Assembly (NCBI GenBank): GCA_963972065.1
Contig: CAXAVJ010000010.1
Span: 1 to 60,292, forward strand
DNA: 60,292 nt
From: UBA1479 sp963972065
GTDB lineage: Bacteria > Pseudomonadota > Alphaproteobacteria > Rhodospirillales > Casp-alpha2
Direction of reading: 5' to 3'
A program made the position numbers and the translations under genes. This document shows positions 25,905-34,457 of the stretch, in pieces. Numbering within the stretch: the first letter of the stretch is position 1; every line of letters begins with the position of its first letter. The notes under the pieces were generated by a model. It ran no database searches and was not told the origin of the DNA. It saw only the letters and a program-made list of their open reading frames with translations.

Positions 25905-26215
25905 GGAATTCCCGCTGCTCCTAATATCCCAGCGTCAGGTTAATGTATGATGGTAAACACGGGATGAACAGGGGATGCGCGTATGACGCAGCCTGAACGG
26001 CCCGGTTTTACGGCGTTTCGGCGCTCCGAATTTCCGTATATGCGGGCTTTCGGGCTGGTGGCGTGGGCGGGAACCTGTGATAATGTGGCGGTAACTCCCA
26101 CATTGTTAGGTGGAATGCCGGGTAAAATGGCGTGCCGGCCCTGCCAGGGGACGGGAGTAGTCTGTCCCGGAATCGTCCAAGACGAACCGGGGGGGCGAGA
26201 AAGGGGAGCATAGAA
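25905..26215. other. Intergenic region between the secretion operon and the CHASE2 cyclase
   Basis: This 311-base divergent spacer must hold promoters for both flanking genes. A possible -10 (GATAAT, 26079-26084) faces the cyclase but lacks a recognisable -35. A 76-codon frame with an ATG at 25983 occupies most of it. Its codon use (for example ACA TTG TTA, AGG GGA) is unlike the neighbours and no domain is seen, so I do not call it a gene. No repeat or terminator was recognised. Confidence 0.4.
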
Positions 26216-28573
26216 TTGCCTGATGAAGGCCGCGCGGACGTAATCCCGCCGACGGTGCCGAAAGGACCGAAGAAGCCCGGCGTGGTGATGCGCGTGTTGG
26301 GCGCCATCGGCCGTGGGTTCTATCGCTTCTTCCGCGGTGCCGTCCGGCTGGAACGCATCGTCGGCTATGTCCTGCTGGCCGGGTTCATCACCCTCTACAT
26401 CGCCAACCCCAAGCCCGTTCAATTCATGCGGCTGAAGGGGTTCGACTTCTATCAGCAGATGAAGCCGCGCGAAATTCCGCCGCCCGAGCGCAAGCCGGTC
26501 ACCATCATCGATCTGGACGAAAAGAGCCTGGGCGAGGTCGGCCAGTGGCCGTGGCCGCGCAACATTCTCGCGCAACTGGTCGAGAACCTGATGAAGATGG
26601 GCGCCGTGGTGGTGGCCTTCGACATTGTCTTCGCCGAACCCGACAGAATGAATCCGTCCGCCATCGCCGATGCCCTGAAGGGCCTGGACGAGGACACCAA
26701 GAACAAGATCCGCCAGTTCAAGTCCAACGACGAGATATTCGCCGAAACCATCAAGCGCTCGCGCGTCGTGCTGGGCCAGTCGACCGTGGAAAACGAGCTT
26801 GAGGGCGTCAAGCTGCCGCCGGTGAAGAAATCCATCGCCGTGCGTAAATACGGGACCGACGTGCCCGACCCTCTGGACCTGCTGCCCAGCTTCCCGGCCC
26901 TGGTGCGTAACGTGCCGGTCATTGAACAGGCGGCCGGCGGGCGGTTCGGTGGGCATGGCATCTTCTCGATCATTCCCGAGCAGGACGGCATCATCCGCCG
27001 CATTCCGTCATTGTTCGTTCAGGGCAAGGACATGTTCCCGGCGCTCAGCGTCGAGATGCTGCGCCTCGCCACCGGTCGGCCGACGATTCTGGTCAAGGTC
27101 GATCAGGCGGGCATCAAATCGCTCGGCATCGCCAAGGGGCTGGAAATTCCCACGGACCAGAACGGCCGGATGTGGCCCTACTTCTCCAAGTCGGACAAGG
27201 CCAAGTACGTATCCGCCGTGGACGTGCTGAACGGCACCGCCGACCCGGCGATGATCAAGGGCAAGCTGACCATCCTCGGGACCAGCGCCATCGGCCTCAA
27301 GGATATTCGGTCCATCCCGACGGAAAGCAACATTCCCGGGGTCGAGGTCCATGTGCAGATCATCGAAACCGTGCTCAACAAGGCCTATTTGACCCGCCCC
27401 AACTTCGCTCAGGGCATGGAATTGTCGGTCATCCTGCTGGGCGGTTTGGCGATGATCGTCCTGGTGCCCTGGGTCGGGGCGCTGTGGACCTTCATGGTGT
27501 TCGCCGTGACCACCGCCGGCGTCGGGTTCGGCAGTTGGCACGCCTTCGCCGAATATCGGATGCTGATCGACGCGGTTTTCACCCTGGTCGCCATCTTCCT
27601 TCTGTATTCCACGTTGACCTATCTCAACTATGTCCGCGAAGAGGCGTCGAAGAAACAGGTGCGCGGCGCCTTCGCCCACTATCTGTCGCCGGACATGGTC
27701 GAACAGTTGGCCAACAACCCGGACAGCCTGAAGCTGGGCGGCGAAATGCGCGAATTGACCCTGCTGTTCTGCGACGTGCGCGGGTTCACGACGATTTCGG
27801 AACAGTTCGATCCCGTCGGCCTGACGGCTCTGATCAACAAGCTGCTAACGCCGCTGACCAACGCGATCCTGAAGCGCAAGGGCACCATCGACAAATACAT
27901 GGGCGACTGCATCATGGCGTTCTGGAACGCGCCCTTGGACAACCCCAACCACGCCATGGACGGCTGCCGGTCGGCGCTGGCCATGCTGGCCGAAATGGAG
28001 CCCTTGAACGCGCGCCTGGAAATCGAGGCCAAGGAAGAAGGCCGCAAGCACATTCCGCTGAAGGTGGGGCTCGGCTTGAATTCGGGCCCGGCGGTTGTCG
28101 GCAACATGGGGTCGGATCAGCGCTTCGACTATTCGGTGTTGGGCGATTGCGTCAACCTGGCGGCCCGCCTGGAAGGGCAAAGCAAGACCTACGGCATGAA
28201 CGTCGTCCTTGGGCCGTCGACGAATGCAGCCGTGAAAGACGAGCTGGCGACCATCGATCTGGACTTCATTCAGGTGAAGGGCAAAACCGAGGGCACCTAC
28301 ATCTACGGCCTTCTTGGCGACACGGATGTGCTTGAAAAGCCGGAATTCCGGAAGATCCAGGGCATGATCAAGGAGATGATGGATACCTATCGGTCCATGG
28401 ACTTCGAGACCGCGAAGCGCATGGTCGCGGACATTCGGGCCTATCCGAAATGTTGGGACCTCGAGGCCGACCTGGGGCCGCTGTGCGATATCTATGACGA
28501 ACGCATCGACGAATACATGATCAACCCGCCGCCGGCCGATTGGAACGGCGTGTTCGTCGCCACCAGCAAATAA
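26216..28573 (+). CDS. CHASE2-domain adenylate/guanylate cyclase (class III)
   Basis: The 785-residue membrane sensor makes cAMP (or possibly cGMP). After an N-terminal helix (near residue 45), a CHASE2 extracytoplasmic sensor spans roughly 70-400 (VTIIDLDEKSLGEVGQWPWPR is its typical start). Helices near 405-470 follow, then a class III cyclase domain. Metal aspartates are D520 in LLFCDVRGF and the Asp in DKYMGDCIMAF, whose Lys fits ATP specificity. GDCVNLAARLEG gives the transition-state Asn and Arg. The start is TTG at 26216, 7 bases after GGGGAG. It ends with PPADWNGVFVATSK, a tail shared with the second cyclase at 31362. Confidence 0.88.
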   Translation: MPDEGRADVIPPTVPKGPKKPGVVMRVLGAIGRGFYRFFRGAVRLERIVGYVLLAGFITLYIANPKPVQFMRLKGFDFYQQMKPREIPPPERKPVTIIDLDEKSLGEVGQWPWPRNILAQLVENLMKMGAVVVAFDIVFAEPDRMNPSAIADALKGLDEDTKNKIRQFKSNDEIFAETIKRSRVVLGQSTVENELEGVKLPPVKKSIAVRKYGTDVPDPLDLLPSFPALVRNVPVIEQAAGGRFGGHGIFSIIPEQDGIIRRIPSLFVQGKDMFPALSVEMLRLATGRPTILVKVDQAGIKSLGIAKGLEIPTDQNGRMWPYFSKSDKAKYVSAVDVLNGTADPAMIKGKLTILGTSAIGLKDIRSIPTESNIPGVEVHVQIIETVLNKAYLTRPNFAQGMELSVILLGGLAMIVLVPWVGALWTFMVFAVTTAGVGFGSWHAFAEYRMLIDAVFTLVAIFLLYSTLTYLNYVREEASKKQVRGAFAHYLSPDMVEQLANNPDSLKLGGEMRELTLLFCDVRGFTTISEQFDPVGLTALINKLLTPLTNAILKRKGTIDKYMGDCIMAFWNAPLDNPNHAMDGCRSALAMLAEMEPLNARLEIEAKEEGRKHIPLKVGLGLNSGPAVVGNMGSDQRFDYSVLGDCVNLAARLEGQSKTYGMNVVLGPSTNAAVKDELATIDLDFIQVKGKTEGTYIYGLLGDTDVLEKPEFRKIQGMIKEMMDTYRSMDFETAKRMVADIRAYPKCWDLEADLGPLCDIYDERIDEYMINPPPADWNGVFVATSK

Positions 28574-31258
28574 TCAGGCCAGGTCCAGGGTCGTCTCCAT
28601 CACCGGCTCGTCTTCCAACCTTTTCACGCGGAATCCCAGTGCCCGCACCATGTCCAGCATGGGGTGGTTTCCCGCCATGACTTGGCCGGTCATGGTCTTG
28701 GTGCCGCGCGCCCGGCAATAGCCGATCATTTTTTCCAACAGCTTGTAACCCAGGCCCTGACCCTTGAGGTCCGAGCGCACGATGATCGCGAATTCGCAGG
28801 TGTCGTTGTCGGGATCGGTCACCGTGCGTACGACGCCGAGGGTTTCATGGCCGGTGCCGCCGGCCTTGGGCGCCGAGGCGATGAAGGCCATTTCGCGGTC
28901 GTAGTCGATCTGCGTCAGGCGGGCGATTTCCGAATGGGGGAATTCGCGGACCAAACCGAAGAAGCGGAATCGGATATCCTCGGGCGTCAGCCGGCCCAGG
29001 AACTCGCGATGCTCCGGCTCGTCTTCCGGCCGGATCGGGCGCAGCAATACCTCGAGGCCGTTGTGCAAGGTGAACGGTTCCTCCAACTCTGCCGGGTACG
29101 GGCGGATCGCCAGGTCGCGCGACCGGTCGCCCATGGGGCGGGCGACACGAATGCGGGCGTCCAGCGCCAGCACGCCGTTTTCATCGGCCAACAGTGGGTT
29201 GATATCCAGTTCCATGATCTCGGGGATATCGACGATCATCTGCGATATCTGGACCAGGGTCAGGCAGAGGGCGTCCATGTCCACGGGCGGGCGGTCGCGA
29301 TAGCCCTGCAGCAGGCGCCAGACGCGGGTCCGGGTCACCAGATCACGCGCCAGGTGCATGTTGAGCGGCGGCAGCGATACCGCCCGGTCGGCGATGACCT
29401 CGACCGCCGTGCCACCCTGGCCGAACAGGATGACCGGTCCGAAGATGGCATCGCAGGTGACGCCGACGATCAGTTCGTGTGCCTTCGCGCGGTCGGCCAT
29501 GCGTTGCACGGTAAAGCCTTCGATATGCGCATCGGGGAACTTTTCGCCGATGATTTTCAACATGCGCTCCGCCGAGGCGGTGACCGCTTCGGCCGTGTCG
29601 AGAAACAGGTCGACGCCGCCGACGTCCGACTTGTGGCTGATGTCCGGTGACAGGATCTTCAGGGCCACGGGGTAGCCCATGGCCTGGGCCTTGGCGGCGG
29701 CTTCCGCGGGCGTGGTGACGATATGGGTTTCCACCGTCGGGATGCCGTAGGCCGCAAGCACCGATTTGGCGGCCGGTTCGCTCATCATGGCGTCGCCGCT
29801 GGCCAGGTGGCCCTCGATCATCACCCGCGCGACCGCCGTCGCCGGGTTGAACTGGGCGGGTAGGGAGGTCGGCGTTTCCGTCAACGTTTCCTGGTTTCGC
29901 TTGTAGGTAATCAGGTGCATGAAGGCGCCGATGGCCTCGCCCGGCGTGTCATAGGTCGGCACGCCCGCATCGCGCAGCATCTTGCGGGCGGGGGCCACCG
30001 CTTCCTGGCCGACCCAATTGGCGAGCACGGGAGCCTTGGTTTCCCGCGCCACATCGATGACCGCCTGCGCGGCGGCGGTGCTGGATGCCGTCGCCGTCGG
30101 CGCGTGCATGACCAGAACGGCATCCGCTTCCTTCGCCGCCAGCACGGCCCGCATGGCGGCGGCATAGCGTTCCGGCGGCGCGTCGCCGATGATGTCGGCG
30201 GGGTTTCCGTGCGACCAGGATGCCGGCAGCACCTTGTCCAGCGCGGCCATTGTGGTGTCGGAAAATTCGGCCAGCCGTCCGCCCGTTTGTGCCAGCCGGT
30301 CGACCGCCATCACACCGATGCCGCCGCCGTTGGTCACGATGGCAAGCCGGTCGCCGGGGAACTTCGGCGCCCGGGCCAGGGTTTCGACCGCGGCGAAAAT
30401 TTCCTCGATGGTGTCGACGCGCAACATGCCGGCACGGCGGAAGGCGGCGTCGTAGACCGCGTCGCTGCCGGCCAGGGCGCCGGTATGCGATTGCGCGGCC
30501 CGGGCGCCGGCGTCGCTGCGCCCGGCCTTGATGACCAGGACGGGCTTGTTGCGCGACGCCGCCCGCCCGGCCGACATGAAGGAGCGCCGTTCATGGATCG
30601 ATTCCACATACAGCAGGATCGCCCGCGTGCCCGGATCGCTGCCCAGGTAGTCGAGCACGTCGCCGAAATCCGTATCCAGCGCGTCGCCCATGGAGATGAA
30701 ATGGGAAAAACCGATGCCCCGCGCCCGTGCCCAATCCAGCACCGCCGTGCACATGGCGCCCGACTGGCTGGCGAAGGCGATGTTGCCGGGCAGGGCGGGC
30801 AGGTGGGCGAAGCTGGCGTTGAGCCCGATCCCCGGCACCAGCAGGCCGAGACAGTTGGGGCCCAGCAGGCGCATGCCGTAACTCCGCGCCGTCGCCAGGA
30901 CCTCGGCCTGTGCCGTGCCGCTGCCCCCGGACGCCTGCGTGGTGCCGAGCCCGGCCGTCAGCACGATGGCGGCGCGGGTGCCGTGCTTGCCCAGATCGTC
31001 GATGATCTTCGACACGGTGTCGGGCGGTGTGCAGATGACCGCCAGGTCGGGGATCACCGGCAGGTTTGCGACGTCCGGATAGGTCAGGACGCCGGCGACG
31101 GCCCGACGCTTCGGATTGACCGGCATGATGGGGCCGTCAAAGCCACCTTCGAGCAGATTGTGCATGACCAGATTGCCGACAGCCCCCTTGCGCTCGGACG
31201 CGCCGATCACGGCGACGGAGGTAGGGTGGAACAGCTTCCTGAGGTTTCTGACGGTCAT
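28574..31258 (-). CDS. Pat-type protein: ADP-forming acyl-CoA ligase fused to a GNAT acetyltransferase
   Basis: The 894-residue protein has the full Pat/PatZ layout: CoA-binding domain (PTSVAVIGASERKGAVGNLV), succinyl-CoA-ligase-like domains, ATP-grasp (KSVLAAYGIPTVETH, PVALKILSPDISHKSDVGGV), and a C-terminal GNAT domain with the acetyl-CoA loop DLKGQGLGYKLL. Pat proteins acetylate lysines of metabolic enzymes such as acetyl-CoA synthetase. Here the ligase domain keeps the phospho-histidine in SHTGALAGSD (H258), a residue that, to my knowledge, is lost in the Pat enzymes of enteric bacteria, so ligase activity may persist. It lies between two cyclase genes and abuts the stop of the first. Confidence 0.87.
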   Translation of the reverse strand: MTVRNLRKLFHPTSVAVIGASERKGAVGNLVMHNLLEGGFDGPIMPVNPKRRAVAGVLTYPDVANLPVIPDLAVICTPPDTVSKIIDDLGKHGTRAAIVLTAGLGTTQASGGSGTAQAEVLATARSYGMRLLGPNCLGLLVPGIGLNASFAHLPALPGNIAFASQSGAMCTAVLDWARARGIGFSHFISMGDALDTDFGDVLDYLGSDPGTRAILLYVESIHERRSFMSAGRAASRNKPVLVIKAGRSDAGARAAQSHTGALAGSDAVYDAAFRRAGMLRVDTIEEIFAAVETLARAPKFPGDRLAIVTNGGGIGVMAVDRLAQTGGRLAEFSDTTMAALDKVLPASWSHGNPADIIGDAPPERYAAAMRAVLAAKEADAVLVMHAPTATASSTAAAQAVIDVARETKAPVLANWVGQEAVAPARKMLRDAGVPTYDTPGEAIGAFMHLITYKRNQETLTETPTSLPAQFNPATAVARVMIEGHLASGDAMMSEPAAKSVLAAYGIPTVETHIVTTPAEAAAKAQAMGYPVALKILSPDISHKSDVGGVDLFLDTAEAVTASAERMLKIIGEKFPDAHIEGFTVQRMADRAKAHELIVGVTCDAIFGPVILFGQGGTAVEVIADRAVSLPPLNMHLARDLVTRTRVWRLLQGYRDRPPVDMDALCLTLVQISQMIVDIPEIMELDINPLLADENGVLALDARIRVARPMGDRSRDLAIRPYPAELEEPFTLHNGLEVLLRPIRPEDEPEHREFLGRLTPEDIRFRFFGLVREFPHSEIARLTQIDYDREMAFIASAPKAGGTGHETLGVVRTVTDPDNDTCEFAIIVRSDLKGQGLGYKLLEKMIGYCRARGTKTMTGQVMAGNHPMLDMVRALGFRVKRLEDEPVMETTLDLA

Positions 31259-31361
31259 GGTTCCGCGCGTGTTGGTCCGCCACCGATGGTAGCTTTGGAA
31301 TGTTGCAGGACGATCACAGATCGGAAGTGACGGAAGGACACGGGCAGTGGACCGGACCCCG

Positions 31362-33719
31362 TTATTTCGAGGTCATGATCCAGACGCCGTTCCAATCGGC
31401 GGGCGGATCCGATTTCAAAAGCTCGCATCGCTCGATATAGGTCTCCGCCAGCTTGTCGTTGGGGTTGAGCGCGATGGCTTCCTTGAAGGCCTTGGTGGCC
31501 TTGTCCCAATCACCCTTGTCGTAATGGCCGCGGCCGGATTTGAAGTGGTTCACCGCTTCCATCAGGTTGGGGAAGGTTTCGTCCGTGTGGAAGTCCAGAA
31601 CCTCATAGACGCCGACCGGTTCGGTCTTGCCCTTGACGATCACTTTGTCGATGTCGCGGATGCGGTAGGTGCCCTTGAGCTTGCGGTAGGTGAATTCGGA
31701 AATCAGCAGCCGCGCCGAATACTGCTTGCACGCACTTTCCAGTCGCGCGGCCAGGTTCACGCCGTCGCCGATCATGGTGAAGTCCATGCGCTTGGGTGAT
31801 CCGATGTTGCCCGATACGATGTTGCCCGTGTTCAGGCCGATGCCCATGTCGATGGGCATGTCGCCCTTCTTCACGCGGATGACGTTCCATTCGTCCAATT
31901 CACGGAGCATGGCGATGGCGGCGCGGAGTGCGCGGTCCTCGCAATCCTCAAGCGGCAGCGGCACGCCGAACCCGGCCATGATGGCATCGCCGATGAACTT
32001 GTCGAGCATGCCGTTTTCGCGCGAGATGCAGTCCACCATGATGGTGAAGTATTCGTTCAGCATCTGCACCGTGCCCTGGGGACCCAGGCTTTCGGTCAGG
32101 GTGGTGAAGCTGCGCACGTCCGAGAACAGGATGGTCGCTTCCAGGCTCTTGCCGCCCAGGATGTCCTCGCCGCCCTTCATCAGCTGGTCGGCCAGGCCCG
32201 GGTCCATGTAGCGCGACATGGTCGACTTCATGCGTTTTTCCGAGGAGATATCCTCGATCATCAACATGGAGCCAAGCTTCTTGCCCTCTTCGGTCATGAG
32301 CGGCAGGAAGTGCACGTTGACGGACTTGGTTTCCCCGCCTTGTTTAAGCTCCTGGTCCATGGTGATGTCCGGTTCCTGGTTTTCTTCCAGAAGCTCCAGG
32401 CGCTCGTTGATCCAGGGGTTCTCGATGGCGAAGAATTCCTGTGCTTCCTTGCCGATGATGTCGTCTTCTTCCTCGCATTGCAGGATGCGCAGGCCGGCGG
32501 CGTTACAGGTCACGACCTTGCCGTCCTCGTCGATGGTGACCACGCCGTTGGACATGCTTTCCAGCATGCTTTCGTTGTAGTTTTTCATGTTCTGGACGTC
32601 TTCGAACAGCTTGGCGTTTTCCAGCGCGATGGAAACCTGTGCCGTGAACGCCTTGAGCCGCGTTTCGTCCTCTTCCGTGAACGGCCCGCCCCGTTTGTTC
32701 AGGACCTGGGTCACGCCGATCATCTTGCCCGCCTTGTTGACCACGGGCACGCAGAGGATCGAGCGCGTGAAATACCCGGTCTTCTTGTCGAAGGCTGGGT
32801 TGAAGCGCAGGTCCGCGTAGGCGTAAGGGATGTTGATGGTGTCGCCGGAACAGAACACGGCGCCGGCGATCCCCAGATGATTGGGCAGGCGGATTTCGCC
32901 CAGGGAATCTCCCATCGCCACACGGGAAAACAGCTCGTTGGTTTTTTCGTCGTTGAGGAACAGGGTCGAGCGATCTGCCGACAGCATGCGGGTTGCTTCC
33001 GACATCACGCGCGACAGCAGCGAGCCCAGTTCCAGGTTCGAGGTCACGTCCGAGACCATGTCCAGGAACTTCATTTCCTGTTCGCGGCTTTTCTTCATGC
33101 TCTCGACGAATTGCGTGCTCTGCAATGCAACGGCGGCCTGGGTGGTGATGGCCTCAAGCAACGCCAGGTCGTCGTCGTTGAAGGCCTCGCCGTTCTTCTT
33201 GTTCAGGCACTGCACGACGCCGATGATTTCGTCCTTCACCGTCTTCACCGGGGCGGCGCAGATGGTGTCGGTCTTGAACCCGGTCTGTTCGTCGACGGAG
33301 CGGTTGAAGCGTTTGTCGGAATAGGCGTCGTCGATGGTCTCGCCGATGCCCGTTGAAAACACGGCGCCGGCGATACCTGTGTTGTTGAGGATGCGGATTT
33401 CGCGCTGGAAATTACCCTGGGCGACGCGGGAATAAAGCTCGCCCGTCGCCGGGTCGTTGAGGAACAGGGTGCCGCGTTCGGCCTTCAACTCGAACACGAT
33501 GACCTCGACCAGGGTTTCCAGAACCTCGTCCAGGGATTCGATGCCGGCCACCCGGCGCGACACGTTCAACAACATCTCCGCCTGTTTCAGGCGGCGGTCG
33601 GCCTCGTGCAGCTTGCGGGTGATTTCTTCGTTCGTCACTGACGGCTCGGCGGAACGGGCAGGGGTGTTGCCCACGCTGTCGCGTTCCACCGTGCCGGGTG
33701 ATGAAAGGTTGCTGCTCAT
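31362..33719 (-). CDS. GAF-GAF-PAS class III adenylate cyclase with C-terminal TPR-like region
   Basis: The 785-residue soluble protein has two GAF domains (about 60-205 and 225-375), each with a LFLND-x4-ELxSRVA core, then a PAS-like domain (about 385-490). A class III cyclase domain follows, with metal Asp D534 in LFSDVRSF, DKFIGDAIMAGFG, and GDGVNLAARLES. A TPR-like stretch near 710-765 (GHYDKGDWDKATKAFKEAI) comes next, and the protein ends PPADWNGVWIMTSK. GAF domains suggest control by a small ligand. The ATG overlaps the stop of the coiled-coil gene (ATGA), so the two are translationally coupled. Confidence 0.88.
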   Translation of the reverse strand: MSSNLSSPGTVERDSVGNTPARSAEPSVTNEEITRKLHEADRRLKQAEMLLNVSRRVAGIESLDEVLETLVEVIVFELKAERGTLFLNDPATGELYSRVAQGNFQREIRILNNTGIAGAVFSTGIGETIDDAYSDKRFNRSVDEQTGFKTDTICAAPVKTVKDEIIGVVQCLNKKNGEAFNDDDLALLEAITTQAAVALQSTQFVESMKKSREQEMKFLDMVSDVTSNLELGSLLSRVMSEATRMLSADRSTLFLNDEKTNELFSRVAMGDSLGEIRLPNHLGIAGAVFCSGDTINIPYAYADLRFNPAFDKKTGYFTRSILCVPVVNKAGKMIGVTQVLNKRGGPFTEEDETRLKAFTAQVSIALENAKLFEDVQNMKNYNESMLESMSNGVVTIDEDGKVVTCNAAGLRILQCEEEDDIIGKEAQEFFAIENPWINERLELLEENQEPDITMDQELKQGGETKSVNVHFLPLMTEEGKKLGSMLMIEDISSEKRMKSTMSRYMDPGLADQLMKGGEDILGGKSLEATILFSDVRSFTTLTESLGPQGTVQMLNEYFTIMVDCISRENGMLDKFIGDAIMAGFGVPLPLEDCEDRALRAAIAMLRELDEWNVIRVKKGDMPIDMGIGLNTGNIVSGNIGSPKRMDFTMIGDGVNLAARLESACKQYSARLLISEFTYRKLKGTYRIRDIDKVIVKGKTEPVGVYEVLDFHTDETFPNLMEAVNHFKSGRGHYDKGDWDKATKAFKEAIALNPNDKLAETYIERCELLKSDPPADWNGVWIMTSK

Positions 33720-34291
33720 TGCCGCGCTTCGGAACCTCGCTGGGACTTGACCTCAAGCGTGCGGCGCAAGGTGACGATGGCCTGTTGCAGTTCGCCGACT
33801 TCGTCCCGGCGGGTCCGGTTGAGTTCCTGCACTGTCTCCTGGTGCCTGAAGTTCAGGTCTTCCATCTCTTGGCGCAGACGGGCGGCGGTCGCCTTCAACT
33901 GCTGAATTTCGTCGCGCCCGGCGGAAACGGCCTCGTTCAACTCCCGTTCCTTTTCAAGCTTAAGCGTCTCCATCTCGTCGCGTAGCGCTTGAATGGTGTT
34001 CTTCAGCTGGGTGATCTCGTCGTTGCCGGCGGCGCGTTCTTCCTGAACTTCCTTTTGGCGGGCGAAGTTCAGTTGTTCCATTTCTTCCCGCAAAGCGGCG
34101 GCCGTATCCTTCAACTGCTTGATCTCGTCGATGCCTTCGGCGCGCGCTTCCTGCTCGACGCGCTGCATGTCGAAGACCTTGTTTTCAAGTTCCTCGCGGA
34201 GCGCGGCGACGGTTTCTTTCAGTTGCCGAATCTCAAGCTGTGCATCCCGCAAGTCATTCGACTCTGTGGCGGGTGAGATCGGATCACTCAT
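33716..34291 (-). CDS. Coiled-coil protein built of 36-residue repeats
   Basis: The 190-residue protein has no membrane segment or known enzymatic domain. From residue 19 it consists of four tandem 36-residue repeats (19-54, 55-90, 91-126, 127-162) and a partial fifth. Each follows the pattern DEI-x-QLK-x-T-x2-ALRxEME-x-L and is strongly helical and charged. It should form a long coiled coil. Its stop overlaps the start of the GAF cyclase gene, so it is probably made in step with the cyclase and may scaffold or oligomerise it. ATG at 34291 (MSDPIS) is chosen because the repeats start soon after; GGAAAGG lies 9 bases upstream. Confidence 0.75.
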   Translation of the reverse strand: MSDPISPATESNDLRDAQLEIRQLKETVAALREELENKVFDMQRVEQEARAEGIDEIKQLKDTAAALREEMEQLNFARQKEVQEERAAGNDEITQLKNTIQALRDEMETLKLEKERELNEAVSAGRDEIQQLKATAARLRQEMEDLNFRHQETVQELNRTRRDEVGELQQAIVTLRRTLEVKSQRGSEARQ

Positions 34292-34457
34292 CCTCGAACA
34301 CCTTTCCGCCTGTGGCGGTACTTTTTGAGCATCTTCCGACCGCCATCTTAGCATGCGGATGGAACATCGTCGTGACTGCTCGTAACATAGTCGCGCCCTT
34401 CAGGGGCGGGCGTCAAGATTGCTTGTCGTTCAATTGCTTATGCCGGGATGCCGCCGG

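Noticed and set aside
25983..26213. 76-codon plus-strand frame before the CHASE2 cyclase
   Set aside because: Its codon use differs from that of neighbours, it has only a weak AGGGG upstream, and it lies where promoters are expected.
34292..34457. LexA (SOS) box upstream of dinB
   Set aside because: I looked for the alphaproteobacterial GTTC-N7-GTTC pattern and its complement; only half-sites with mismatches are present.
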